NCBI GenBank assembly: GCA_947685225.1
Contig: CANTUV010000008.1
Coordinates: 31,736,001 to 31,800,000, forward strand
Length of the DNA: 64,000 nucleotides
Direction of reading: 5' to 3'
Origin: Garcia nutans
Lineage: Eukaryota; Streptophyta; Magnoliopsida; Malpighiales; Euphorbiaceae
Part shown: piece by piece, positions 19,554 to 31,892 of the stretch
Numbering within the stretch: position 1 is the first letter of the stretch
How the letters are laid out: each line of letters opens with the position of its first letter
Position numbers and translations under genes: made by a program
Notes under the pieces: model-generated
The model's input: only the letters and a program-made list of their open reading frames with translations
What the model was told of the DNA's origin: nothing
The model's database searches: none

Positions 19554-22333
19554 TGTAACACCCCTTCCCGACCTATGTGTGTAAGCTGAGTAGAGGCGCC
19601 ACACTGTCCTAATGTTACTACGAATTTTACTTAGTCAAATTTTAGTTTTGATTTTTACAGAACTTTTGCCATAGTTTCGCCTAGAAATTTAATCCCAAGT
19701 GTCGACAAAACTGGTTTTTGAAAACATTTTTACACAAACCAATGCAAACAAAATCATTCTCAGTACACTCCCAATAAATCCCCCTTATAACCTCAACTAC
19801 AACCTGCAAAAAGGATTTACACTTCTAGTACAAAATAAAGTAAAGGTTTATTATGAAACACGGTAGATAAAATATTTGTTCACTATGCAGCGGAAAGTAA
19901 CAATATTTACAAATTCATATACATCAAAACTTCAGTTTTACAGAACATAAAATTTATACATGTTTGGCAGTCATTCTTCGATCTTTAAGCCCACTATTCA
20001 CTCTTCAAAATCTAGACTCAACTCGGTCTAGAGGAACTCTCTGGTTCTTCCCTGTCACCTGCGTGAAGAATCACATTCGCGCTAAGCCAACTGCTTAGTG
20101 GTACAAACTACAGTGCTATGATGCTTTAATGCCATGCTAATGTCACACAATCAAGATTCAAGATCAATTCAAGAGAATATTATATTTCAAATCTTACCTG
20201 TTTCAATAACGTATGTATAGTAGTCATCTCCTTATTCATTTGTTTCACCAATCAATAGTCACATTTAAACAAACACAAGCATGGGCCCAAAAATAATCTA
20301 ATATGCTATTCAAAGTTTAGAGTTACTGCTTTGGTCCATAAACATAATCATCAATACATTTATCCATGGATAATCAACTAGGTTTGAGTTTACGACCCGG
20401 TCATTTCACTCAATCTAGTTCTAATTATTTGTTTTTGAGGTTTACGACCCGGTCATTTCACCCCAAAAACATCACATTTCACATTTATCAACTGGAATCA
20501 GCTTACGACCCGGTCATTTCACCTATCCAGTTATTCATAGGCATGCCGCCAAAACCAGAACTCTGAAAATTGAATAAACATATTAGGCACACAATTATTT
20601 CATTTATCTCTTAATCAATCTCTTTTCATTTCATTTCTCATAATTAATTAGGCAACCATGCCTCCATTATATATTTTATTTGCATTATCATAGCCAACAA
20701 CCATGGCCTCATATCTCATATGATCTCAAATCACAATAAAGCAACTCTTCATAATATCATATCTTGCACATTTCACATTTCATTATATTTCAAATCACAT
20801 TAATCAATTCATTATTCAAATGGATATAATCAATGGCATTAACACATATTTTACATGCTCATCATAACATTCACATTATACCAAACATAACATTATTAAT
20901 ATACATCCACAATGCATTAAATTCCTTATCACATTTATAATCAAATGTCTCAAGTCTCAATATCATATGAATGTATGCAATAATGTAGTTTGTACTTACC
21001 TTAAAACCAACTCACACCAATCTATACACTTACTCTTCCAAGAATCCTCAACACTTAGATTAGGGCAATTCAACCTCTTCACAACCTAATCCAAAAAGGA
21101 GTATTAACAAAATGACCATATGAATAGTAAATTCTGGTTTTAGACTCCACTTTATCCTTATTTTGAAAAATTGTATAAAATAATCTACTTGACTAAAAAC
21201 TCTAAAATTTTTACAGAAATTAATTTTACATCTTAAAATCATTCCTTTAAAATTTCAGATCAAACTGAACACAAAATCTTGATCAAATAGTTCACCCAAC
21301 CAGACTGCCCCAATTGCCCTGCATCCTGGCAGCAGTTCTGAACTTTGTGAATTCCATAAATCAAATTCAATCAACGTGGTTCCAAATTATTTTTCTCAAA
21401 TAATAAACGCACTAAGCAACAACATATCCAAAATTCAATTGGATATAATGTTTCTACATTTTATTAAAAATCCCGAAAGATAGCTGTCTCAGTTAAGGTA
21501 CCTGCTGGAACAGGTCTAATAAAAATAATCTTTCCAAAATCATAACCATTCCAAAATCGAATCAACATATTTTTCAGTCATTCTAGACGCATAGAGGCAC
21601 AACATATCAAAATTTCACTTCAAGAAAACTTTTCTATATTTAATTAAAAATCATACAAGTCACAGCCTTTACTAATTGTAAAACAGAAAAAATTTCACTA
21701 AACACAACTCTTACTCTTGCATCACCAACACCAATCTAACTTATTATCTTTAATTCCATTTCAACACTTTTACACACACCATACACAAACACACTCCAAC
21801 CATCAACAACACTCCATCAAACTCAAACAAAATTCCAAATAGAACAAGAAAAATCAAGAGAAAACTTACCAAAAATGATAAACTTCTTGAATTTCTAAGT
21901 TGTTTTCTTGAAATCTTCCTTCAATTTGAAACTTGGAACTCAAAACAACCTCTTGCTCTCTTGTATAGGTGATACTCGGCCACCCAAAATAAAAGAAGAA
22001 AAATGAAAGAGACAAAAGAAGCAAAGTCAAATTTCCCCTCTCTTTAAACCTCCACCAAGCAATTTAAAAAGAAAATTACCTAAATACCCTCTTCTATACA
22101 ATTAAACTCCCTTTCACTTACTTGCCCTTTCTAGTAATTTCATACATAACCAAAATAAATATCTTCTTCCTTTGACCATCCATTTGACTTGTGTATATGT
22201 TATATATATATCCATATATACAACATATACACTCCTTTTTAAATTATTTTCTCTTTCCAATAACATATACATTTTAATTCAAATAAAACAACAATTATAC
22301 TAAAACTTCTAGGGCACATTTTGGGATATTACA
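19554..22333 (-). repeat. chromovirus A 5' LTR
   Basis: A 2,780-bp LTR between TGTAACACCCC and GGGATATTACA (plus-strand order). Minus-strand TTTAAAG box with GGTGGAG at 22057-22041, about 285 bp into the LTR. It has the double hairpin at 20061-20100 and a cassette (20309-20578) holding three copies of TACGACCCGGTCATTTCAC. Near 21130-21700 it is almost identical to part of solo LTR 13125-15926. Its right edge joins T1 3' sequence. Confidence 0.9.
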
Positions 22334-22449
22334 TGACTGCTTCGGATGTTCTATGCATTGTGATTCTTCACCCTCAGAATAGATCTTCACCCTTGAAAAT
22401 GGATCTTCATCCTTGGAGATCGGGGTCTTCTTTGTTCTTTGAAGATGGG

Positions 22450-22770
22450 AGTGACATGGCCAGTGGCTTGGCCGTGTCTCCTGGGTGTGTCAGCTTCTGT
22501 ATCTTTTCTTTGGTTTTTCTTTATTCTAGGCCTAGGATGGGACATAGCCAAGCTCCTGGCTGTGTCATGTGACACGGCCAGTGGCTTGGCCTTGTGATGT
22601 GGGTGTGTCACCTTCTGCCATTTCTTTCCTTCTTTTCTTTTCTTTCTTTGGTTTGGTCTTCAGGTGAGACACGGCCAGTGGCTTGGCCGTGTCTCCTACC
22701 CATGTCAGCTTCTGCCAAAATGTCCTTTGAGTTGACACGGCCAAGATCGATTTGGCTTGGCCATGTCTTG
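22450..22770 (-). repeat. GACACGG palindromes in T1 3' region
   Basis: Four hairpin-like units. One has arms GACATGGCCA/TGGCCGTGTC, one GACATAGCCA/TGGCTGTGTC (a paired change), and others GACACGGCCA/TGGCCGTGTC. It lies upstream of the antisense coiled-coil exons. Reading frames here are repeat artefacts. Confidence 0.75.
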
Positions 22771-22884
22771 CTTGATTCATGCTCTTCTTTCGTTGTTTTG
22801 ATCTTCCAAGGGGGTTTTTGCACTTTAACCACTTTTCCCTTGCAATTGCTTTGCCTTTCTTTGATTCTTTAATGATTGTTGCGG

Positions 22885-23429
22885 GCTGTTGGCTCGTTTG
22901 ATCACGAGGCTAGACCTTCTTTCATTGCCCCTTCATTTGCTCATTCTAGCCTGCCGGATACGCCATCTCATCCGCAGGGTATCAATGTGAACTACCTGGT
23001 ACGTTCCTCATTTCATAATAGTTTACGCTATATGTATGCATGATTATGTATCCTCTTACCTTTTCTCTTCTTGGCTCACAGCGGATGCTCGAAGAATAAA
23101 ATAAGAAACTTCAAGAAGAGTTGGCTGCAAGTCGTTAGCAAGCTTCTCATTGTGAAAGTTTATATCATCAATCCGAACAAAATTTCTGTGACTTCCGATT
23201 TCAAGGAATGAGGGATCCCGGTGCTTCTTCATTGAGAGGCCCCCAGACTTATGACCATGAGATCCTTTCGTCTGCTTCTGATGAGGACCATGACAAATCC
23301 AAACTCCAAGGCAATAGGGATTTTAGTGCTTCTGCTTCGGATGATCCCAAGATGAGTAATTTTCCCCTTCCTCCAACAGGTGATGACTTTTTCAAGTCTT
23401 TATTTGGTGACCTACCACCACCCTCTTAG
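22885..23429 (+). pseudogene. T1 antisense gene, two exons, coiled-coil protein remnant
   Basis: Plus strand, antisense to T1. Exon 22885-22998 reads VGSFDHEARPSF and LPDTPSHPQGINVNYL. An 83-nt intron with GTACGT donor and CTCACAG acceptor (22999-23081) leads to RMLEE, then a TAA, then NKKLQEELAAS and a further Gln/Glu-rich coiled-coil-like stretch, ending GDDFFKSLFGDLPPPS and a stop. T3 has the same exons at 39202-39735, including the same TAA. The acceptor before the first exon (TTGCGG) is mutated compared with T3 (TTGCAG). No known function. Confidence 0.55.
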
Positions 23430-23546
23430 TGATATGTAAATATTGTAGCAATTGTAAAACATTGTACAATAATGAAAAACATACAATTTTCCTCTTTACT
23501 GTAATCCTTCTTCTTCCTCTCTTTTTTTTATCGCTCTAACTTTTAC

Positions 23547-23627
23547 CTAGTCCGCCCATGTGGGTTTTCTGAACTAGCGAGTTGTCCTAATTTTTGCCTA
23601 AGCTGCCCTTGCAGGTTTTCAACTTAG
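23547..23627 (-). repeat. two-unit GNRA-type hairpin cluster, T1 distal
   Basis: Sense (minus) units: 23627-23598 with arms CTAAGTTG/CAGCTTAG and loop GCAA; 23577-23547 with arms CTAGTTCAG/CGGACTAG and loop ACAT. It lies between the two antisense exon groups. Confidence 0.85.
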
Positions 23628-23664
23628 CGGACCTCTTTTTTTTTATTCATAGATTTGGTTTCAG

Positions 23665-24051
23665 GAGCGTCTCTGTTTGCTTGATACTCTCTCCATGGAT
23701 TATGCCAGATACCTGCCACGTCATCATTCTACTAGAAAGCTGCTCCATCCTGATTCTTCATATGCTGACTGGGTTGATTGGATCCACTCACGCTCTGAAG
23801 TCAATATCCGTTGGTTGGTACCTTGGTGGAAGATTTCTCGTATCACCATGCAGACATACTTGATGTATGTTCCGGTTGCTGCTCTTCGTCAAGGTACATG
23901 CTATGATCCTTGCCGACTTGGGCGTCAGTATGGAGCTGAGCCTCGTGATTCTGACTTTGCTCCTGACCTAGACATGCCTTGCTTGACTGAAGCCTACTTG
24001 GATCGGCTGAGGCAAAGCTGGCCTGCACGTTACACTTATCGACTTCCATAG
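23665..24051 (+). pseudogene. T1 antisense exon, mobile-domain C-terminal type
   Basis: After an acceptor-like TTTGGTTTCAG the plus strand is open for 128 codons: ERLCLLDTL, YADWVDWIHS, IRWLVPWWKI, YVPVAALRQG, LGRQYGAEP, ending YRLP and TAG. Homologous exons of equal length are in T3 (39958-40341) and T2 (63071-62685). The WLVPWW..VP..ALRQ pattern resembles the distal part of plant mobile-domain-like transposon proteins; that match is from memory of the family and not a search. The region from here to the next hairpins (24052-24294) is AT-rich and empty. Confidence 0.5.
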
Positions 24052-24294
24052 CTTTTACATTTGTCAATTCAGAAAGTGTTTTGTTAGGATGAAAAATAAC
24101 TAAAGTAATAAAAGATGCTCCTTTTCCATTTATAATTTGTCATCACCTTTTGCAATTATGATTATTTATTTCATCCATATTTGGTCGAATACTTATAACA
24201 GTGCACATAGAACAAATTTAATTATTAATTCTATTTTATTAAATTGGGGAACAACCAAACATAAAGCCAACATACACAAGATCACTCCTGTTGC

Positions 24295-24436
24295 CAATTA
24301 GCCCTTTCAGGTTTTCTAATTGACGATTTTCTCTCATTTAGCCCTAATTGTTGCCTAGCCCGCCCTTTCGGGTTTTCAAAACTAGCGGACTGCTCTAACT
24401 TTTGCCTAGGCAGCCCTTTTTGGGTTTTCAACCTAG
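24295..24436 (-). repeat. three-unit GNRA-type hairpin cluster, T1 pol-proximal
   Basis: Sense units: 24436-24406 arms CTAGGTTG/CTGCCTAG; 24385-24355 arms CTAGTTTTG/CGGGCTAG, loop GAAA; 24322-24295 arms CAATTAG/CTAATTG, inner CCT/GGG with loop GAAA. Order and types match T3 and T2. Confidence 0.85.
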
Positions 24437-24465
24437 TGAACTCTTTTTTCTTCCTTTTCTTCCGA

Positions 24466-27400
24466 TCATACATAAAACCTCTTCAACCTGTCAATGTTTA
24501 CTGGCTCACTAAATTTGTTCCCATCCATGTCTGACAATTTCACTGCACCTTTGCTCATGACTTGTTTCACGACATATGGCCCTTCCCAGCTAGGTTTGAA
24601 CTTTCCTCTTGGATCATATACATTAGGCTTACATTGCTTCAACATCAAATCTCCAACTTTGAACTTTTTTATTTTAACCCTTCTATTTTAGGCCCGAGCT
24701 ATCTTCTTTTGATACAGTTGGTGATGATACAGTGCCTTTAGCCTTCTCTCTTCTAGTAAAGCTAATTGTGTGTATCTACCTGTTACCCATTCCGTTTCAG
24801 GCAATTCAGCTTCCAAGATCACTCTTAACGACTTGATCTCAATTTCAATTGGCAATACCGCTTCCATCCCATAAACCAAAGAGAACGGTGTCATCCCAGT
24901 AGGTGTTTTCACACTTGTCCTATATCCCCATAAAGCAAAGGGAAGCATTTCCTACCAGTCCCTATAAGTCTTGGTCATCTTGGACAAAATTTGCTTAATT
25001 GTCTTGTTTGTTGCTTCCACGACACCATTAGCCTTTGGTCTATAAGGAGAGGACCGATGATGATGGATTTGGTACTTGGAGAATAAATCCTTAACTGCTC
25101 CTTGAAATTGTACCCCCGTTGTCTGATATCACAATGTGCGGGACCCCATATCTGCAAATGAGATTCTTTTCGATAAACCTAGCCATTTGACTTGCACCCA
25201 GCTTGTTGAAGGATTCGGCTTCGACCCATTTTGAAAAATAATCAACTGCTACTACAATGAAACGGTGACCGTTTGAGGCTGTCGGATGTATTTCTCCTAT
25301 AATGTCGATACCCCAGGTGGCAAATGGCTAGGGTGAAGACATTGAATGCAGTTCTTCAGGAGGCATGTGATTTAAGTTACCATACATCTGACATTGCTGG
25401 CACTTCTTTACAAATTCAATACAGTCTTTCTCCATGGTCAACCAATAGTATCCTTGTCGAATAATCTTCTTAACTAGGGCCAAACCACTCATGTGCGGAC
25501 CGCAACTTCCCGCATGTATTTCTAACATGATGAGCTCCACTTTAAGCTTTCTTAAACATCTCAAATGCACTCCATTAGGCCATCTTTGATATAACTCTCC
25601 ATGGAAGGTGATGTATTGCAATGACCATCTCCTTATGGCACTTCTCTCTTTCTTTGTTGCCCCCGGCGGGTACTCTCTTTCTTCCAAAAATTGCCTTATA
25701 GTATCATACCATGCATCATGGTCTGTATCAACTTCCATGATTGTCTCATATTCATAGCAAGGAGTTGATGAACTGATCAAGATCAGAGGCTTAAGGAATA
25801 AGATGGCAGGATTTTCCCATATCGAATCCAATTTGGCTAGGGCATCAGCCATATGATTTTCTTCTCTTGACAGGTGTATAAACCTACACTCCTTAAAATT
25901 CTTCTTCATCATGGTAAAGTAATGGTGATATGGTTTTAATTTTTCCTCTTTCAACTCCCACTCTCCATTTACTTGGGATACTACTAGCAATGAATCGCCA
26001 TAAACTTCCACCTTATCCACCTTCATAATCATTAGTGTTTCCAAACCGAAAATACAAGCTTCGTACTCCACCATATTATTGGTTGCCCTAAATTTCAACT
26101 TTTTGGCTAAATGGATGAGTTTCCCTTCGGGTGATTCTAGTATAACTCCCAAACTTGCTCCTTTCCTGTTCGCTGCTCCATCAAAATACATTTTCCACCC
26201 TTATACTTCAATTGCTTCTAAATGTTCATCTCGAAATTCCAAGATTACCTCTTCACTTTCTGGTAATGGTTGTTGAGCCAGGAATTCTGCCACTGTTCTA
26301 CCCTTGATTGTTTTCCTGGTTACATACTCGATCTCAAATTCATCTAATATTATCAACCATCGACCATATTTCCTAATTAAAGAGGGTGTCTCCCTCAAGT
26401 ATTTCATTGGATCCAACCTGGAAATTGCTTGCACACTATACGATTGAAAGTTATGCCGCAACTTCTTAGAAGACCAAACCACGGCTATACATGTCTTTTT
26501 GATGATACTATACTTAATTTCATAAGGTAGGAGTTTTCTACTCAAATAGTAAACGGCATGCTCAATCCCCGACTCATCTGCTTGGGCTAGCATGGCTCCT
26601 ATCTATTCTTCTTCTACTGCTAAGTATAGTAATAGAGGTTTTCCGGGTTTAGGTGGTTTCAAAACAGGTGGATTCAACAAATACTCTTTTATTCGGTCAA
26701 AGGACTTTTGATATTCTTCATTCCATACGACTGGCTGATTCTTTCTAAGCAATTTGAAGATAGGCTCACAGATTGTTGTGAGTTTTGCTATAAATCTGCT
26801 AATGTACTACAGTTTACTAATGAATCCCTGAACTTCTCTCTTCGTCTTTGGAGCTGGCATATCTCTGATTGCTTTGACTTTGTCAGGATCTATCTCAATA
26901 CCATTCGGACCAATTACATGTCCCAACAATTTGCCTGAAGTAACATCGAATACACACTTCTTTGGGTTTAATCTTAGCTTATACTTCAAAGCTCTATCGA
27001 AGAATAATTCTAAGTTCTGGAAGTGTTGCTCCCTTGTATCCGACTTCACCATCATATCATCAATATACACTTCAACTTCTATGTGCATCAAGTCATGAAA
27101 TAGTGTGGTGGCCATCCTTTGGTAGGTTGCTCCAACATTCTCTAAGCCAAAAGGCATCACCCTATAACAAAATATACCTCATGTAGTAGTGAAGGCAGTT
27201 TTGGCTTTATCCTCTTGGGCCATTAACACTTGGTTGTATTGGGAAAATCCATCTACAAACGAGTGTAGCACACTAGAGGTTGCACTATCAATGAGTACAT
27301 CTATATGAGGTAAAGGAAAATCATCCTTAGGGGAAGCCTTGTTTAGATCTCTATAGTCCATGCAAACCCTTATTCTTCCATCTTTCTTTGGCATAGGTAC

Positions 27401-28984
27401 TATGTTGGCTAGCCAATCTGGGTATTCTATCACTTCAAGGAACTTCACTTGTATTTTCTTAGTGACCTCTTCTTTAACCAACTCAGCCCACTCAGGTCTT
27501 AGTCACCTAAGCTTTTGTTTGACATGCTTAATGTGAGTGTAAGTAGGAATATGATGCTCGGCTATGTCTTGATCTATCCCCGGCATATCTTCGTAAGACC
27601 AAGCAAACACTTCTTCATATTTTTTAAATATTTTTTCAAATCTCTCTCTCTCAGCAGGAGCAAGGTCTGATGCTATGCTAATGTTTTTAGGATTTTTAGT
27701 TGTTCCCAAATTTAAAGATTGTGTGTTAATAGAATTAATATTAAAGATGCTCATGTAATTGCCATTTGAATGTATGCAACCATCAGGAGAAACATCACAC
27801 AAGTAAGCAAAATCAGACCTTATTGCATTCATTTTGGAAAAGAAAACATCATCATCCTCATACAAAGCAGACAAATTAAAATCAAAGTCAAAATCATTGT
27901 TCTCAGAGTCATAAAGCAGGATTTCTTTAAACTTTTCTTCAATCAGGGCAACAATCTCTTCCGGAGTCTTCTCGGCTTTCAGGGCAGCTTCATTCTTCTC
28001 TTTATTGATTGACAGGGTGAGATCTTTCTTCACTTGCTCCACTAGCTCAGCAACATCTACAAAAATTTCAAAACCGGGGATTAACTTACCCATGAACATG
28101 ATTGGCTCAGGCTTTCCTTGGAGTGGTCCCATATCTGGAGCTTTGACAAAGATCTCCTCAAGTGGTGGGAAACTCATCTTCTCACTCTTCTTTGGCTGGA
28201 CATCATTGTCTTCATCATATCCTAACCCCTTCTTGGAAGCTTGAGTTCTAAAATCTGGCAATTTTGTCAAACCGGCCTTACCCTTTCCAAGACCAGCTCC
28301 GGGAAGGTAGTTCATGTTCTTCATCATATTCAATACTTTAGAGTCCACTGCTTCATCATCAGAAATTACAGCTACTTGAAAACCATTGAGAGGCCTCTCA
28401 ACCATTAGAGCATTAACAATCTCATTATCTTCAGCTTCAATGACCAATGTTTCATTTCCATTGGGGAATTTGATCTTTTGATGAAGGGTGGAAGGAACTC
28501 CACCAAGAGGGTGAAACCATGGTCGCCCCAAGAGCAAGGCAAAGGCAACTGGTATGTCTAAAACAACAAACTCAACAATAGATTCAATTGGACCAACCTT
28601 GACAGCCACTTTGAAAGTCCCTTCGGCATGCCTCTTAGTGTTGTTATAAGCACGAATTGTCACCTCGGTTGGGTTTAGATCTCTTGATGACATGGCTAAC
28701 TTTGGCAGTATCTTAAGTGGACAAACATTTATGGCGGACCCATCATCGACCATTACACATGGAGTCATTTTCCCCTTGACTTCTATTTTGATAAAGAGAG
28801 GGCGGATGTGGTCTCTCCCCTCCTCCGGTAAGTCTGCATCTAAAAAAGAAACTGCTCCCATACTAACTTCACTCTTTTCTTGGATCTCCTCACATTTCAT
28901 TACTTCCCCAATTTTTATGAAGTTGATCAACTCCTCCGGTGTTGTGGAGGTAGAAATTGGCATGTTAGCTAAGGCTTTGGCCAT
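24466..28984 (-). pseudogene. pol: T1 pol: protease, RT, RNase H, aRH, integrase (broken)
   Basis: In order on the minus strand: protease VMVDDGSAINVCPL (about 28755-28715), G-patch-like LGKGKAGLTKL and GLGYD (about 28300-28200), RT with YIDD at 27067-27056, RNase H (26593-26300), aRH with YFDGAA, EYEA, YGDS and ADALA (26180-25840), integrase with CQQC finger and WGIDIIGE, SDNG and VEA motifs, ending RLKRFYV at 24466. In-frame stops lie at 27503, 27179, after QGFISKL near 26805, in EEE/IGAM near 26594, at 26199, 25328, near 24955 and near 24690. A one-base insertion near 25105 shifts the integrase frame beside the second catalytic Asp. It cannot make a full product. Confidence 0.9.
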
Positions 28985-30841
28985 AGTTTCTCAGTGCCTT
29001 TTAGAAGTAGCTAATAAGTCCCAAACGCTAACACTTGCTTGGGTTCTTTTCAATTGCTTGAGCACAACATCATCTTCTTCTATTTCGACTTCCTTCCCCT
29101 TATTAGTTTATATCTCCTTTGGTGGTGGCCTTGCGTAAGGCTTACCGGATCTAGTATTCATCGCCTCATCTTCTTCGGGCTCGGACCAAGTCCACTCCTC
29201 CTTCTTGGATACAATATCATCATCACTGTCACTTGAATCCCAAAACCCATTGACAACACAAATTGCTACTTCTCCACCCATCATAGCTTGTTCAATTTTG
29301 ACAAATGCCTCTTCTTCTTTGGTTGCTTTCTCATCCACATCTTGAAAAGAAGACATGACAAAGTCCTCATGTAAACCTCCTCCAATCATGAAGGTTGCTG
29401 GTGGTGGTATCCTATTGAATTTTGGTAATGGGTTGTCTTTGGTGTTTGGCTTGTTGGGCTCGGGTAGCTTCCCATTATCAATTAGATTTTGAATCTCATG
29501 TCTCAACCTCACACATCTATCCATGTCATGTCCTTGCATTTGGTGAAATTGACAAAATGCTTTGGTGTCAAAATTAGGTGGGAGAGGATTAGGCAAAGGA
29601 CGAGGATTAAAGGGTTGTAGCAATCCCTTTCTTTGAAGCTTGTTGAGAACCCAAGAAATTGATTTTCCCAATTCTGAAAATTGTCTCCTTGTTCCTTGGT
29701 TAGTAGTATTAACACCGATGGCCTTTTGCATGTTTTGGTTACCAGGTTGATAACTCCCTTTCTCGTTCCTTTTTGTTACAAATCGGTTCTTCTCCCTTTC
29801 CCATTCTTCAATTTGCAAACCAGCTTGAAGAAGGTCTTTGAAATCATGGATGAGTGTATGAGACATTCTCTCACGAAGGCTAGGCAACACCCCTCTCACA
29901 ATCATCCTTATTTAATCAGATTCATCGGGCCTCTTCTTGAGTAAAGCGGCCTTGTTTCTCCACCTTTTCACATAGTCCACAAAATTCTCATTCGGCCTTT
30001 GCCTAATGGACTCCACTTCCATCAAGGTAACTTCTAACTCAACATTATATCCATATTGTTGGATGAAGGCTTTGTAAAGTAGATTCCAACTCTTTTGTGT
30101 TCCATCATCTAAGGTATTGAACCAATTTTGGACAACAGGGTCCAATGAGAGCATTAAGTACCTTAGGGTTTGAGCCTTAGTAGCTCGGGCAGATTGCATG
30201 GCAGTGATATACTGCTTCACATGAAGATGGGGATTTCCGGTGCCATTGTACTTAGCAAAGGAAGGCATCTTGAATTTATAAGGGACCTCATCATCTTGTT
30301 CAAATAGTTTATCGATCTCAGACATCTCTTCGGTTTTCAGCTTCTTCTCAAATTTCTTTTCTAAATCCGCAATCATCTTTTCAACGTCGGATGTCTCGGT
30401 CTTTTCAATAGTTGCCTTCTCAACAACCTTCGATTCTTTCTTCTTTTCTTGAACCTCTTGGTAGTATTGAGCCAAATCATCATCATCATCAATGATCACC
30501 TTTTCATCATCAAAAACCACCTCACTAACTTTGGTCTTCCCTTTGTCCTTTGGTTTCTTAGTGCTAGCAGATGCCTCGGCATGGTTCTCTAAGATTGCTG
30601 TTAATTGGTTCTTCATGGTCTCAGCTAGGGCCTCTTTGATTTCTTCCATCTTGGCATTGAGGGCTTCATCCACCATTCTTTGAATTTGTTCGGGCTCTAT
30701 TGTTTTTGGTGAGCAAGTGATTGAGTCGTTGCTAGATACTTCGTCTCCGGCGTAGGTCAGATTATCGTGAGCTTTTGAACTTTCGTAATCCAGGGCTGTG
30801 AGCCAGAGAGGATCAATGATATGAGATGCAAATGTATGCAT
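28985..30841 (-). pseudogene. gag: T1 gag (broken)
   Basis: The first ATG in the frame is at 30841 (MHTFASHIIDPLWL). It encodes an acidic/coiled N-terminal segment, the capsid (YKFKMPSFAKYNGTGNP to RWRNKAALLKKRP) and a C-x2-H-x4-H-x4-C knuckle, CQFHQMQGHDMDRC, near 29560-29520. Stops at 29910-29912 (CAA to TAA type), 29108-29110 and 28985-28987 interrupt it. The same gag is in T2 and T4. Confidence 0.9.
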
Positions 30842-31874
30842 GTATGCATGTATGCACAAACAATCAACAAACAAGGATAATTAGGATGCTCCTTCCAACC
30901 TTATAACATCCACACACGAATGGCGAGTCCCTTTTTCCTAGGTATATGGTTAACAAAATACCAATATGGGGTATCTTGCTTTCGAATAATTCCCTCGGAC
31001 GTTTCAACCAATAGTTATATTTTCGAAAGTGGAAATCCATCCATGATAATTCCCATTAATTAGGTATTAATCCATCCAACCAATTAAAGTAGCTTTTATG
31101 CTATATTAGATTAAAACTAAATTGAGAGGTTTATTATATATAGATTTCTCACTTGAAAAGAGTAACTATTGATTCATGCCAAAAACAAGCCCATGGTTAA
31201 TTTATTCTTAGTGAAAACTAGGCCCACAATTGATTTTTGGTATTTCTTAATTGACCTAAATAATTTGCAAGCTCTTTGTAAGAAAAAGTTGGATAAAAAC
31301 AATTTTGTTTCTAAGCCCATTATAAAAAGATCATAGAAAAAATGGATTTTGGGCTTAGTATTTGGGCCATGGGCCAAAGAATTTTTTATTTGTTTTTAGA
31401 AAAGTCTTATGTCCAAAGACCATCTTGAAAAATTTTGAAAACAACTTTGGTCTTTTGGACTTTAAAGAAAAAATTTATTTTTGAGCTTGCAAATGTACTT
31501 AGGTCATATTAAGAAAAAAACAAAACAAATAAGCCATGATTTAGACTAAGATAAACTAACCATAGTCAAACAACATGCATTTGGGGTAAAACATAAGGAT
31601 GTAACTAGGCCAATTACATGAGCTTTAGTATTTGGGTAAAAAGGCTTAGGTTCCCATAGCAAGTATATACCAAATGGTACGAGGCTATGAGTGGTTATGC
31701 CATGATCGATCTCCATACCTTGAGTGAAAGTATGGTATCCCTTAAGTAACACAACACGGGTAACACGGGCGTCCTAACTCACGCACACAATGCAATCTAA
31801 TATGATGCAATGGATAATATCATTATAAGAAAGAATAGAATAATATAAAGACCAACGGAATCAACTTCTCTTGT
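30842..31874 (-). other. T1 leader between PBS and gag
   Basis: About 1 kb without a credible ORF. It is collinear with the T4 leader (50572-51589) and missing from T2, whose leader is only about 100 bp. Confidence 0.7.
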
Positions 31875-31892
31875 CCCCGGTGGAGTCGCCAC
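31875..31892 (-). other. T1 primer binding site
   Basis: The minus strand reads GTGGCGACTCCACCGGGG immediately after the LTR end, the same PBS type as T0 and T4. Confidence 0.85.

Larger units (their letters stand above)
1..22333 (-). mobile_element. Tekay/Del-like chromovirus A, 5' part, with three nested insertions
   Basis: This is a minus-strand Ty3/gypsy element. Reading leftward it has a 5' LTR (22333-19554), an initiator-Met PBS, a short leader, a gag start codon at 19386, and gag pieces at 19386-19357, 16281-15932, 13119-12924 and 1106-1. Protease, pol and 3' LTR lie left of the window. The pieces are separated by two solo LTRs and by element T0, each flanked by a 5-bp duplication of gag sequence. 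A itself sits in the 3' region of T1: sequence right of 22333 continues T1 and matches T3 from about 38760. Family assignment rests on the C-x2-C-x4-H-x4-C knuckle and tRNA-Met PBS; no chromodomain is visible because that end is missing. Confidence 0.85.

Noticed and set aside
22321..22872. Plus-strand ORFs over the GACACGG repeats
   Set aside because: Repeat-derived frames that are not shared between T1 and T3 in the same phase.
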